Origin: Thermobacillus sp. ZCTH02-B1
GTDB lineage: Bacteria; Bacillota; Bacilli; Paenibacillales; Paenibacillaceae
Assembly (NCBI RefSeq): GCF_002159085.1
Contig: NZ_LZRU01000012.1
Span: forward strand, 186,001 to 250,000
Length of the DNA stretch: 64,000 nt
Direction of reading: 5' to 3'
Below, piece by piece: positions 8,708-16,727 of this stretch. Below the pieces are notes generated by a model, which worked only from the letters and a program-made list of their open reading frames with translations, was not told the DNA's origin and made no database searches. A program made the translations under genes and the position numbers. The first letter of the stretch is position 1, and the number at the start of each line of letters is the position of its first letter.

Positions 8708-9945
8708 CACCGGCCGCCCCCTTCCAGCGCCGCGGGCAGCTCGGCCAGCGTCCGCACATTGTACACCGGCCAGCCGCGGACGGTGAGCAGCCGCTGCCAG
8801 CCGCGAACGTCCGACAGGTTACGGTCGCCGGGCAGATGGATCAGGCACGGCGTGTTGCCGTTCCGCTCCAGCCACTCCATCGTCCGGATCACCTCTTCGC
8901 CGTCATGCGGCGTCACGAGCACGACGAACGATCCTCCCGGGATGAGCGCGGACGATTGGTGCAGCGAGCGGTAAAGCCCGGCCGCTCCGTCGGCCTGGAC
9001 GTCGACGAGATGGTTCAGGATGAGCCGGCGTTGATCGGCGATGGACCGGGGGAGAAAGCCTTCGACCTTGGCGCCCGTCGAGACGAGCCCGATCGCCATC
9101 TCTCTGCGGATGCCGTATTCGACGAGCGACGCGGCAATCGAGACGGCCAGCTCGAACCGGTCGGCGCTACCGTAGGCCGTGCCGCAGCGGTCCAGCACGA
9201 TGACGGTGCGCGGCACCGACTCGCGGTCGAACTCCTTCGATTTCCACTGGCCGGTCTTCGCCGTCGCGTTCCAGTGGATGCGGGACAGCCGGTCGCCGTA
9301 TATGTATTCCCGGACGCCGTTGATCTGCGTCGTCTCCTTCGCGTGGCGGTGCGAGACGGCGTGGGCGTAGGGACCCTTGAGCCCGCGCTCGACCCTGTTC
9401 CACTCGCGGATCGGTATCGTCTGCGGCAGCACGGTGAAGCGGTGATGGGCATCGACGGCTCCCCGGTGCTCGAACAGGCCGAAGATGTCCCGCGTCACGC
9501 ATTCCGTTTTCCGGAACACGTACCGGCCGCGCGGAAGCGGAGGCGTCGAATAGCTGACGGCGCCGGACCGACGGAAATCGGGGATGAAGGATACCTCGAA
9601 CATCATCGGCCGGCCGCCGATCCGTTCGAGCGTATCCTGCACGAGCACATAGGGGATGGGCCAGAAGCCCGGAATGCGGAGGTGGAGCTCGACGTCCAGC
9701 CGCGATCCGGCGGTCAGGACATGGTGGTGCGGGAAGGGATCGCCGCCCAGCCTTCGCTCGCCCCTGACCCGCCCGATGCCGCTCAGCTTGCCGAGCGCAA
9801 GATACAGGATCAGGGCGTTCAGGATGACGAACAGCATAACCGCCGTTTTGCCGCCCTGAAAAAGCAGATACAAGGTGCAACACACGTACACCGCGGCGAT
9901 CATCCGCCAGCGTACGGTCAGGGTTTTGGCGGCCGGCATCGTCAT
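8707..9945 (-). CDS. DUF58 domain protein (MoxR partner)
   Basis: A 412-residue protein with two hydrophobic helices near the N-terminus (about residues 12-55) and a C-terminal cytosolic domain. The DUF58 signature is visible as REYIYGDRLSRIHWNATAK near residue 215, followed by RTVIVLDRCG, which resembles the first strand of a von Willebrand A fold. DUF58 proteins accompany MoxR ATPases and are thought to be assembled or remodelled by them. It overlaps moxR by four bases (ATGA) and the transglutaminase gene at its 3' end, so all three are co-translated. Confidence 0.9.
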   Translation of the reverse strand: MTMPAAKTLTVRWRMIAAVYVCCTLYLLFQGGKTAVMLFVILNALILYLALGKLSGIGRVRGERRLGGDPFPHHHVLTAGSRLDVELHLRIPGFWPIPYVLVQDTLERIGGRPMMFEVSFIPDFRRSGAVSYSTPPLPRGRYVFRKTECVTRDIFGLFEHRGAVDAHHRFTVLPQTIPIREWNRVERGLKGPYAHAVSHRHAKETTQINGVREYIYGDRLSRIHWNATAKTGQWKSKEFDRESVPRTVIVLDRCGTAYGSADRFELAVSIAASLVEYGIRREMAIGLVSTGAKVEGFLPRSIADQRRLILNHLVDVQADGAAGLYRSLHQSSALIPGGSFVVLVTPHDGEEVIRTMEWLERNGNTPCLIHLPGDRNLSDVRGWQRLLTVRGWPVYNVRTLAELPAALEGGGR

Positions 9946-10898
9946 CGCTCCAATCGGATGGGGACCGGCGTGCGCTCGACGACCTCGCGGACGACTTCCT
10001 CGGCGGTCAGACCGTTCACGCGCGCCTCGGTGCTCATCAGGATCCGGTGCGCCAGCACGGGCACCGCAAGCCGCTTGATGTCATCCGGGATGACGTAGTC
10101 GCGTCCGTCAAGCAGCGCGCTCGCCCGGGCCGCCGCCATCAGCGAGATCGAGGCGCGCGGGCTTGCGCCGACCTGCACGCCGGGATGCTCGCGCGTGCCG
10201 CGGATGATGCGCACCAGATATTCGCCGATCGCGTCGTCGGCATGCACGGTCCGGACGCGTTCCTGCAACCGCAGGATATCTCCGATCTCCGCGACCTGTT
10301 CGACGCGCAGGTACGCCTGGTCCGAACGGTTCTCGAGCACCATGCGGCGTTCGGTCTCGTCGTCGGGGTATCCGATCGACAGCTTCATCATGAACCGGTC
10401 CAGCTGCGCCTCGGGCAGCAGATAGGTTCCCTCGAATTCGACCGGGTTCTGCGTCGCGAACAGGATGAACGGAACCGGCAGCGGATGCGAGACGCCGTCC
10501 ACCGTCACGTGCCGCTCTTCCATCGCCTCGAGCAGCGCCGACTGGGTTTTCGTCGTCGCCCGGTTGATCTCGTCCGCCAACAGAATGTTCGCCATGATCG
10601 GGCCGGGCCGGAAGACGAACGTCTCGTCCTTCGGATGCCATATGGACACGCCCGTAATATCGGTGGGCAGAAGGTCCGGGTTGCACTGGATGCGCCGGAA
10701 CACCCCGCCGCATGCCCTTGCCAGCGCTTTCACAAGTTGCGTCTTGCCGGTGCCGGGGACATCCTCGAGCAGGACATGTCCGCCCGCCAGCAGCGCGACG
10801 AGCATCCGTTCGATCGCTTCAGGCTTTCCCAAGATGCAGCGCCCGAGGCTCTGTCGGATGTCGTCAATCAGCCTGATATCGTTGTCCGTCGTCCCCAT
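9942..10898 (-). CDS. moxR: MoxR-family AAA+ ATPase
   Basis: A 318-residue AAA+ ATPase. Walker A is EDVPGTGKTQLVKAL (about residues 39-53), Walker B is ILLADEINRA, and sensor 1 is FATQNPVE; the MoxR insert GTYLLPEAQLDRFM is present. The ATG at 10898 has GGGAGGGG upstream; the longer frame adds 20 residues without family similarity. MoxR ATPases act as chaperones for the VWA-like partner encoded next to them, here the DUF58 protein. Confidence 0.93.
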   Translation of the reverse strand: MGTTDNDIRLIDDIRQSLGRCILGKPEAIERMLVALLAGGHVLLEDVPGTGKTQLVKALARACGGVFRRIQCNPDLLPTDITGVSIWHPKDETFVFRPGPIMANILLADEINRATTKTQSALLEAMEERHVTVDGVSHPLPVPFILFATQNPVEFEGTYLLPEAQLDRFMMKLSIGYPDDETERRMVLENRSDQAYLRVEQVAEIGDILRLQERVRTVHADDAIGEYLVRIIRGTREHPGVQVGASPRASISLMAAARASALLDGRDYVIPDDIKRLAVPVLAHRILMSTEARVNGLTAEEVVREVVERTPVPIRLER

Positions 10899-10929
10899 CG
10901 CTTTCCCCTCCCGGTCTCGTATATCCTCT

Positions 10930-10958
10930 ATTTTACAAGAAGGGTGGATGGGCCACAA
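10930..10958 (-). promoter_or_regulatory. Candidate sigma-A promoter of the moxR operon
   Basis: TTGTGG (10958-10953) and TAAAAT (10935-10930) are 17 bases apart on the minus strand, about 30 bases before the moxR ATG. The -35 lies inside a perfect palindrome. Confidence 0.6.
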
Positions 10959-10965
10959 TTGTGGC
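10952..10965. promoter_or_regulatory. 14-base palindrome over the moxR -35 (possible operator)
   Basis: GCCACAATTGTGGC is a perfect inverted repeat. It covers the proposed -35 hexamer, the usual position for a repressor site. No regulator family can be named from this alone. Confidence 0.45.
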
Positions 10966-10974
10966 GCTTGGCAG

Positions 10975-11017
10975 AAAAAATTGGAGGATCACACAGTCCT
11001 TCCGCGTGATCCTCCAA
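10975..11017 (-). terminator. Rho-independent terminator of the spoVA operon
   Basis: On the minus strand a perfect 12-base stem, TTGGAGGATCAC paired with GTGATCCTCCAA, encloses a 13-base loop and is followed by TTTTTT. It sits 20 bases after the spoVAE stop. Confidence 0.93.
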
Positions 11018-11037
11018 TCCTTGCCGAAAACCCGCGA

Positions 11038-11388
11038 TCATCCCTTCGGCCGGACCACCAGCGCGGCGAGGAACGAGAAGATGATCGCCGCCGAAATCCC
11101 TGCGCTCGTCACCTTGAACATGCCCGTGATGACGCCGATCGGCCCGGTGTTCTGGAGCTCGGTCAGCGCGCCGTGGACGAGGGCGTTGCCGAAGCTTGTG
11201 ATCGGCACCGTCGCGCCCGCGCCGGCGAATTCGATCAGGGGCTCGTACCAGCCCAGGGCGTCCGCGATCGCGCCGAGCACGACAAGCGTTGACATCGTGT
11301 GCGCCGGCGTCAGCCGGAGCACATCGAACATGAGCTGCCCGAGGACGCAGATGCCGCCCCCGACGACAAAAGCCCATACAAACTGCAT
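11038..11388 (-). CDS. spoVAE: Stage V sporulation protein AE
   Basis: A 116-residue, very hydrophobic protein with about four membrane helices. Conserved parts are GGGICVLGQLMFD near the start and the loop AGAGATVPITSFGNALVHG, the SpoVAE (AEb) hallmark. SpoVA proteins form the inner spore-membrane channel for calcium-dipicolinate. Its start directly abuts the spoVAD stop. Length matches AEb, not the longer AEa. Confidence 0.93.
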   Translation of the reverse strand: MQFVWAFVVGGGICVLGQLMFDVLRLTPAHTMSTLVVLGAIADALGWYEPLIEFAGAGATVPITSFGNALVHGALTELQNTGPIGVITGMFKVTSAGISAAIIFSFLAALVVRPKG

Positions 11389-12402
11389 TCAGGCGTCACC
11401 CCTTTCAATGGCAACCGCATGCGCGATGCATGGAATGGTCTCCCCCTGCTGATAGGAAAGCGGCGAGAGGAGCGCCCCGGTGGCGACGACGAGGATCCGC
11501 TTCAACTCGCCGTTCCTGAGCCTTTTCATCAGATGGCCGTAGGTGACAACCGCCGAGCAGGCGCATCCGCTGCCGCCGGCCTGCACCTTCTGGCGCTCGA
11601 TGTCGTAGATCATGAGCCCGCAATCGCTGAACACCGTGTCCTGTATCGGCACGCCGTCGCGGGCGAACAGGTCGACGGCGATGCGGTGGCCGACGGACGC
11701 GAGGTCACCGGTCACGATCATGTCGTAATCGGCCGGCATCCGCCCCGTGTCGTTCAGATGCGTCTGGATCGTGTCGACGGCTGCCGGCGCCATCGCCGCG
11801 CCCATGTTGAACGGATCGGAGATGCCGAGGTCGACGATCTTGCCGATCGTCGCGCAGGTGATGACCGGGCCGATGCCCGATTTCGCGACGACGGCCGCGC
11901 CGGCGCCGGTCACCGTATACTGGGCGGTCGGCGGCTTCTGCGAGCCGTATTCGGTCGGGTACCGGAACTGCTTCTCCGCCGTGCAGTTGTGGCTGCACGT
12001 TCCGGCCATCGCGTACTCCGCCATGCCGGAATCGACGAGGTGCGCCGCCAGCGCGAGCGACAGCATCGACGTCGAGCAGGCGCCGAAGACGCCGATGTAC
12101 GGCAGGCCGAGTTCCCGTGCGGTGAAGCTGTTGCTGATGAGCTGGTTCAGGAGGTCGCCGCCGACGTAGAATTGCACCTGGTCCCTGCGGATGCCCGCGT
12201 TCTTGATTGCAAAGTCGGAAGCCTGCTCGAGCAGGAGCCGCTCGGCCTTCTCCCAGCTCTTCTGGTTCAGATCGAGCTCGGCGTGGACGAGGTCGAAATC
12301 GGCCGCGAGCGGACCCGCGCCTTCGTCGGGACCGACGACGGTGCCCGTCCCGATGATGACGGGCCGGTTCTCGAACCACCAAGTCTGCTTGCCGCGCAGC
12401 AT
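11389..12402 (-). CDS. spoVAD: Stage V sporulation protein AD
   Basis: A 337-residue thiolase-fold protein. SpoVAD binds dipicolinic acid on the inner spore membrane. Recognisable family segments are IGTGTVVGPDEGAGPLA near residue 17, FGACSTSMLSLALAAHLVD and TGAGAAVVA in the middle, and DCGLMIYDIERQKVQAGGSG near the C-terminus. It keeps the thiolase-like fold without evidence for a catalytic role. It lies between spoVAC and spoVAE. Confidence 0.96.
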   Translation of the reverse strand: MLRGKQTWWFENRPVIIGTGTVVGPDEGAGPLAADFDLVHAELDLNQKSWEKAERLLLEQASDFAIKNAGIRRDQVQFYVGGDLLNQLISNSFTARELGLPYIGVFGACSTSMLSLALAAHLVDSGMAEYAMAGTCSHNCTAEKQFRYPTEYGSQKPPTAQYTVTGAGAAVVAKSGIGPVITCATIGKIVDLGISDPFNMGAAMAPAAVDTIQTHLNDTGRMPADYDMIVTGDLASVGHRIAVDLFARDGVPIQDTVFSDCGLMIYDIERQKVQAGGSGCACSAVVTYGHLMKRLRNGELKRILVVATGALLSPLSYQQGETIPCIAHAVAIERGDA

Positions 12403-12403
12403 G

Positions 12404-12895
12404 TCAGTGCCCCCTGATCCCGAAGATGACGTGGATCAGCCCGATGACGAACGCGGCGACCGTGCCGTACACGATGACGGACCCGGCCAGCTTGAACATG
12501 TTGCCGCCGACGCCGAGGACGAGCCCCTCGGCGCGGTGTTCAAGGGCCGCCGAGCACATCGAGTTCGCAAACCCCGTCACCGGCACGGCCGAGCCCGCGC
12601 CGGCCCATTGCGCCAGCCTGTCATAAACGCCGAGGCAGGTCAGCAGCACCGAGATGAAGATGAGCGTCGCGACGGTCGGGTTCGCGGCCTGCGTGGCCGA
12701 AAGCTTCAACCAGGACATGTAGCCGTTCTGGATCGCCTGGCCGAGGACGCAGATCAGGCCGCCCGTGACGAACGCCCGGACGCAGTTCGCGAAGACGGAC
12801 CGGGCCGGCTCGCGCTGTTTCGCGAACGTCTTGTATTCCTTCGATGACATCGACAACGGTTTGAATTTGCCTCTCCCGGCGGTATTGGTCGCCAC
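12404..12895 (-). CDS. spoVAC: Stage V sporulation protein AC
   Basis: A 163-residue integral membrane protein, reported in B. subtilis to be a mechanosensitive component of the dipicolinate channel. The first helix (FVTGGLICVLGQAIQNGYM) and the loop AGAGSAVPVTGFANSMCSAA are diagnostic and echo spoVAE. The GTG at 12895 is favoured because AGGGGG lies nine bases before it; an ATG at 12904 abuts that same site and one at 12958 has no ribosome site. Only AC, AD and AE are present; the AA, AB and AF genes of B. subtilis are absent, a common reduced form. Confidence 0.9.
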   Translation of the reverse strand: MATNTAGRGKFKPLSMSSKEYKTFAKQREPARSVFANCVRAFVTGGLICVLGQAIQNGYMSWLKLSATQAANPTVATLIFISVLLTCLGVYDRLAQWAGAGSAVPVTGFANSMCSAALEHRAEGLVLGVGGNMFKLAGSVIVYGTVAAFVIGLIHVIFGIRGH

Positions 12896-12992
12896 TTGAC
12901 GCATCCCCCTGTCGCTTGCATTGTTACAAGTTGCATTGTTTGCCGATTCGGCCCGCATTATGCCGTGCGGAACGGCGCGGTCCGAAGCGCAT

Positions 12993-13020
12993 AAAAAAAG
13001 AACCGCACGGCGTGCGGTTC
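12993..13020 (-). terminator. Rho-independent terminator of the small unknown gene
   Basis: GAACCGCAC and GTGCGGTTC form a 9-base perfect stem with a 3-base loop, followed on the minus strand by TTTTTTT. It separates the small gene at 13157-13399 from spoVAC. Confidence 0.9.
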
Positions 13021-13156
13021 GCAGAGGGGGACTCGCCTGGATCAGAAGGCAGCGAACAAAAGCACAAACAGCGCGAGAGAAGCACGTTCGGAAGCGGGAT
13101 TGACAACCCCGGTCAGCTCACAGCTCCCTCCGGAGCTCCCGTCGCACGTTACGCTT

Positions 13157-13399
13157 CTATCCTATGCCGGCCGCGCCCAGCGGTTCTTCACCGGCCGGTC
13201 GGATTCGGCATTGGTGACGCTGTACGTCCGCCATGCGGTCTGCGCGAATGAGACGAAACTTGGGCGGACGCCGGCTTTCGTTCGCGCCGGTCTGTCCGTC
13301 GGCGTCATCGGACGGCTTCTTCGCCATCCAGTCTTCATATCGCTTGAAGTCGATGCCAAGTTGTTCGAGAATCCGCTTGACATCCAACGCGACCAACAC
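13157..13399 (-). CDS. Small protein of unknown function
   Basis: An 80-residue product I do not recognise. The first third (VALDVKRILEQLGIDFKRY) reads like a real amphipathic helix, followed by EDWMAKK; the rest is Arg/Pro-rich and poorly ordered. Support for a real gene comes from its surroundings: GGAGGA lies six bases before the GTG at 13399, a promoter with an 18-base spacer lies about 65 bases upstream, and a strong terminator follows the stop. No membrane segment or signal peptide is visible. A frame on the other strand (13100-13423) overlaps it without comparable signals. Confidence 0.6.
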   Translation of the reverse strand: MLVALDVKRILEQLGIDFKRYEDWMAKKPSDDADGQTGANESRRPPKFRLIRADRMADVQRHQCRIRPAGEEPLGAAGIG

Positions 13400-13464
13400 A
13401 GCAGATTCCTCCAATCCGCTTGATGCTTTCAAGCGTCGCCACCCTGACCAACCGTTTCGCTTTT

Positions 13465-13494
13465 ATTGTATAAAGCGGTTCGGGATAGCGTAAA
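13465..13494 (-). promoter_or_regulatory. Candidate promoter of the small unknown gene
   Basis: TTTACG (13494-13489) and TACAAT (13470-13465) are 18 bases apart on the minus strand, with the expected start of transcription near 13458. Confidence 0.5.
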
Positions 13495-13496
13495 TA

Positions 13497-13530
13497 GGAA
13501 TTATTGTCGGATTCGTGGGAACTATTGTCG
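13497..13530. repeat. Paired direct repeats, possible regulator sites
   Basis: GGAATTATTGTCG (13497-13509) and GGAACTATTGTCG (13518-13530) repeat with a 21-base period, two helical turns. They lie directly upstream of the -35 of the small unknown gene, and TTGTCG followed by NA resembles the Spo0A box. Confidence 0.5.
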
Positions 13531-13620
13531 CATGATGTCAAGATTGGCCGGAAATGGTGCCGCGGGATCATGCGGGGACATCACCGGGCGCGGAGATCGC
13601 GCTGACCGCCGGATGGTTGA

Positions 13621-13634
13621 TGAAAACGATTCCT
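13621..13634 (+). promoter_or_regulatory. LacI-family operator-like site before lacI
   Basis: TGAAAACGATTCCT matches the cre/LacI operator pattern (TGWAANCGNTNWCA) at every fixed position except the last two informative ones. The lacI start is 53 bases downstream, with GATAAT at 13645-13650 as a possible -10. Autoregulation or CcpA control is possible. Confidence 0.35.
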
Positions 13635-13686
13635 ATTCCAATCCGATAATATAGTTAAAAGTTGATTTGGTCCAAGGAGCGTTGAA

Positions 13687-14703
13687 ATGGTGACGATTTA
13701 CGACATCGCCGCGCGGGCCAACGTGTCGGCCATGACCGTCTCCCGGGTCATCAACCGGCCGGAGCGCGTGAGCGCAAAGACCCGCGAGAGGGTGCTGAAA
13801 GTCATGGAGGAAATGCACTACGTTCCGAACGGCATGGCGCGCAGCCTCGTGCTAAAGGAGTCGAAGCTCCTGTTCCTGCTCGTGACGGACATCCGCAATC
13901 CGTTCTTTACGACCGTGGCCCGCGGCGCCGAGGACGCCGCCGCAGAGAACGGGTTCCGTCTCCTCTTCGGCAACAGCGACGAGAGCCTGGACAAGGAATC
14001 CGAATATATCGAAGCGATTTTGAAGGCGCGCGTCGACGGCGCGTTGATCGCGCCGTCGGGTGACGGTTCGCTTCCGAACCTGGAGCGGCTGCGGAAGCAC
14101 AAGGTGCCGTTCGTGCTGCTCGACCGCGAAGTGCCCGGCATCGATTGCGACGTGGTGCTCGGTGACAGCATCGAAGGCGCACGGCAGCTGGTCGGGCATC
14201 TCGCCGGACTCGGCCACCGGCGGATCGCGCTGGTCAACGGCTCGCTCTCCGTCTCGAGCGCACGCTACCGCCAGGAAGGCTATCGCGAGGCGCTCAAAAC
14301 GTACGGCCTGGTCTATGACGAACGGTACGTGCTCGAGGCGGGGTTCGGACTCGAGCACGATCCGTCGCCGATCGAGGAATGGCTGAAGCGGCTCGACCCG
14401 ATGCCGACCGCCATCGTCGCGGGCAACAACGTGCTCGCGATGCACGTCATCCGCCTGCTGCGCGCCGCCGGCATCGATGTGCCGGAACAGGTGTCGGTCG
14501 CCTGCTTCGACGATTTCGGGCCGTTCGCCGGCGCCGACCCGTTCGTTACCGTGGCCGCCCAGCAGGCCTACCAGTTCGGCCATGCCGGCATGCGGCTGCT
14601 CATCGAGCGGATCCGCGCGCGGGACGGGGAACGCCCGCGGAAGCGGATCATGCTGCCGACCGCCCTGATCCTGCGCAAATCGACGGCGCCGCCGCGGGCC
14701 TGA
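13687..14703 (+). CDS. LacI-family transcriptional regulator
   Basis: A 338-residue repressor-type protein. The DNA-binding helix-turn-helix is the classic VTIYDIAARANVSAMTVSRV at residues 2-21, with hinge residues ending in YVPNGMARSL. The rest is a periplasmic-binding-like sugar sensor (FLLVTDIRNPFFTTVARGAE; DREVPGIDCD; VACFDDFGPF). The ribosome site AAGGAG lies eight bases before ATG. No sugar transporter or glycosidase is adjacent, so the ligand and targets cannot be inferred. It converges with the histidine phosphatase gene; the two stop codons touch. Confidence 0.94.
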   Translation: MVTIYDIAARANVSAMTVSRVINRPERVSAKTRERVLKVMEEMHYVPNGMARSLVLKESKLLFLLVTDIRNPFFTTVARGAEDAAAENGFRLLFGNSDESLDKESEYIEAILKARVDGALIAPSGDGSLPNLERLRKHKVPFVLLDREVPGIDCDVVLGDSIEGARQLVGHLAGLGHRRIALVNGSLSVSSARYRQEGYREALKTYGLVYDERYVLEAGFGLEHDPSPIEEWLKRLDPMPTAIVAGNNVLAMHVIRLLRAAGIDVPEQVSVACFDDFGPFAGADPFVTVAAQQAYQFGHAGMRLLIERIRARDGERPRKRIMLPTALILRKSTAPPRA

Positions 14704-15264
14704 TCAGCCCGGTCCGGCGGCGCCGTTCCATAGCCGCCTGATGCCGATCCCGTTCGTCCCGTCCGCAAGCAGTTCGAAGACGTCGGGATTGGTGAGCTTT
14801 TTCCAGTCCTCGTATCCGTACCGGCCGTCGCATGCCTTCAGGATGAGCGCCAACAGGTTCCCGTGCGTGACGACGATCGTCGCCTCTTCCGGTCGCCGCA
14901 GCATCTCTCCGATGACGGCCATTCCCCGCTCCGTCGCCTCCCGTGAGGTCTCTCCTCCCGGCAGCCTCACATCCATGTCGTCGAAGGACGCCTTCAGCCG
15001 TTCCATCCAGTCGGGAAGCGGCTCCGTCGACAGCACCCGTTCTCGCAGACGGCCGTCGGTCTCGATCGCGATGCCGGCTCTGTCGGCAAACGGCCGGATG
15101 GATGCGACCGCGCGTTCGAACGGACTGGACACGATGCGGTCGACCTTTTTTCCCGAGAAGAAGTCCGCCAGCCGTTCCGCCTGCCTCACGCCCTCGTCGG
15201 TAAGCGGCTCCTCCGGCTCCTGGCCGGCCGCCTTGCAATGCCGCACGAGCCAGATCCGCTTCAC
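14704..15264 (-). CDS. Histidine phosphatase family protein
   Basis: A 186-residue phosphoglycerate-mutase-like phosphatase. The catalytic LVRHCKA at residues about 6-12 contains the RHG-like RHC variant, and the second His is in VVTHGN near residue 130; SSPFERAVAS gives the phosphate-binding Arg. RHC in place of RHG is found in part of the family. The GTG at 15264 begins at the family start and overlaps the upstream stop as GTGA, with GGGAGGA upstream. The substrate is unknown. Confidence 0.88.
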   Translation of the reverse strand: MKRIWLVRHCKAAGQEPEEPLTDEGVRQAERLADFFSGKKVDRIVSSPFERAVASIRPFADRAGIAIETDGRLRERVLSTEPLPDWMERLKASFDDMDVRLPGGETSREATERGMAVIGEMLRRPEEATIVVTHGNLLALILKACDGRYGYEDWKKLTNPDVFELLADGTNGIGIRRLWNGAAGPG

Positions 15265-15650
15265 GGCCTGCGATCCTCCCGGATTTCCAGAAATTCGATC
15301 CGGTTGCCGAAGGGATCCGTTACATAACATCTGTCGATCCCTTCATCGGCCCTGGCATCATCGTCCGCGATCGTCACGCCGTTGGAACGCAGATGCTCGC
15401 GCAGCGCTCCGAGGTTCCGCACGCGGAACGCCGGATGGGCCTTGCGCGCGGGCGTGAAATCCCGCTGCACGCCGATATGCACCTCGTGCGCGCCGCACCG
15501 GAACCAGACGCCGCCGCGATGCCGCAGCGACTCGGGCTTCGGAATTTCCTGCCACCCCAGCACGCCGCCGAAAAACGCCCGCGCCTCCGCTTCGCAGCCT
15601 TCCGGTGCCGCGAGCTGCACATGGTCGAGCCCGTCGAATTCGAAAGCCAC
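15261..15650 (-). CDS. VOC-family (glyoxalase-like) protein
   Basis: A 129-residue vicinal-oxygen-chelate protein with two beta-alpha-beta-beta-beta units. Likely metal-site residues are His in LDHVQLAAPEG near the N-terminus, His in HEVHIGVQ and Glu in NRIEFLEI near the C-terminus. The GTG at 15650 is chosen because AGGAGG lies six bases upstream; the GTG at 15656 abuts that site. It is coupled to the phosphatase gene by a GTGA overlap. Members range from dioxygenases to resistance proteins, so no reaction is assigned. Confidence 0.85.
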   Translation of the reverse strand: MAFEFDGLDHVQLAAPEGCEAEARAFFGGVLGWQEIPKPESLRHRGGVWFRCGAHEVHIGVQRDFTPARKAHPAFRVRNLGALREHLRSNGVTIADDDARADEGIDRCYVTDPFGNRIEFLEIREDRRP

Positions 15651-15708
15651 GGTCACCCTCCTGTTATTTCATTTTTCAATACCGTGTTTCGATTGTTGAA
15701 ACTATTAT

Positions 15709-15716
15709 CATACAAC
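15709..15716 (+). promoter_or_regulatory. Sigma-E-like -10 element upstream of sigK (tentative)
   Basis: CATACAAC matches the mother-cell sigma-E -10 consensus (CATACAMT) at seven of eight positions, but no good -35 is visible. Another CATACAAG lies at 15851-15858. The 306 bases between the VOC gene and sigK otherwise hold only a 7-base hairpin (15882-15898). Confidence 0.3.
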
Positions 15717-15956
15717 GTTTTCCGGTGTGCCAGAGCAATACGTCCCTGTCCCGGTCCCATGACTTCTGATCCGCATCCATGACACCCGAAAGTGAACGAT
15801 CTCGGCATGCCGGCGTTGGCCAAGGCCTGACATCGCCCGGCGATTTTCGCCATACAAGCACAAATGGGCCGCCGCCCACATAGACTGTAAAACAGTCTTC
15901 CGCCGCCGGAGGCGTGCAGGCCGTTCCGGTGAATCCGACCTGGGGGTGGCCCGTTC

Positions 15957-16658
15957 ATGCCTGGTTTGTTCGCCGCCATCGCATTGTTCATCAAACAGCT
16001 CTCGCTGCTCGTCTCCTACATCAAGAACAACGCCTTCCCGCAGCCGCTTCAGGAGGAAGAGGAGGCGATGCACCTCAAACGGATGGCCGAAGGGGACCAG
16101 GAATCCCGCAACCTGCTGATCGAGCACAACCTGCGCCTTGTGGCCCACATCGTCAAGAAATTCGACAACACCGGCGAAGACCTCGAAGATCTGATCTCGA
16201 TCGGCACGATCGGGCTGATCAAGGCGATCGAGAGTTTTCAGCCCGGCAAGGGGACGAAGCTCGCCACGTTCGCCGCACGCTGCATCGAGAACGAGATCCT
16301 GATGCATCTGCGCTCGCTCCGGAAGACGCGCAAGGACGTGTCGCTCCACGACCCGATCGGGACCGACAAGGAAGGCAACGAGATCACCTTGATCGATATC
16401 CTCGGATCGGACACGGACGAAGTGGTCGACAAGGTGCAGCTCAAGATCGAGAAATCCAAGATTTACAAGAACCTCGACATTCTCGACGAGCGCGAGCGCG
16501 AGGTCGTCGTCGGCCGGTTCGGACTGGAGGGAAGCGGCGAGGAACGAACGCAGCGGGAGATCGCGAAGGAGCTCGGCATCAGCCGCTCCTACGTGTCCCG
16601 GATCGAGAAGCGCGCACTCATGAAGCTGTATCACGAGTTTTACAAGCAGAAGAAATGA
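15957..16658 (+). CDS. sigK: Pro-sigma-K, late mother-cell sporulation sigma factor
   Basis: A 233-residue sigma-70-family factor that drives late mother-cell transcription (coat, spore maturation). An inhibitory membrane pro-sequence of 20 residues ends in LLVS before [11 protein letters not shown], the same cleavage context as in B. subtilis. Region 2 ([29 protein letters not shown]) and region 4.2 ([20 protein letters not shown]) are complete. The reading frame is continuous, so it is not split by a skin element. GGGGGTGG precedes the ATG. Confidence 0.97.
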   Translation: MPGLFAAIALFIKQLSLLVSYIKNNAFPQPLQEEEEAMHLKRMAEGDQESRNLLIEHNLRLVAHIVKKFDNTGEDLEDLISIGTIGLIKAIESFQPGKGTKLATFAARCIENEILMHLRSLRKTRKDVSLHDPIGTDKEGNEITLIDILGSDTDEVVDKVQLKIEKSKIYKNLDILDEREREVVVGRFGLEGSGEERTQREIAKELGISRSYVSRIEKRALMKLYHEFYKQKK

Positions 16659-16694
16659 AAAACAGCCGGAGTCCCGGACAGAGGCTCCGGCTGT
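16658..16694 (-). terminator. Terminator between sigK and nrdF
   Basis: ACAGCCGGAG and CTCCGGCTGT form a 10-base stem. On the minus strand it is followed by TTTTTCATTT, so it best serves the nrd operon, but it may stop sigK transcripts too. Confidence 0.8.
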
Positions 16695-16727
16695 ATGCGT
16701 TCCTTGACCGAGCATCCGCGGCCGCCG

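Noticed and set aside
6056-8974. A 972-codon open frame on the plus strand
   Set aside because: Antisense to yqeG, the transglutaminase gene and the DUF58 gene; the product is Arg-rich and has no family features.
13100-13423. A 107-codon plus-strand frame over the small unknown gene
   Set aside because: No ribosome site or promoter in its favour, while the minus-strand frame has both plus a terminator.
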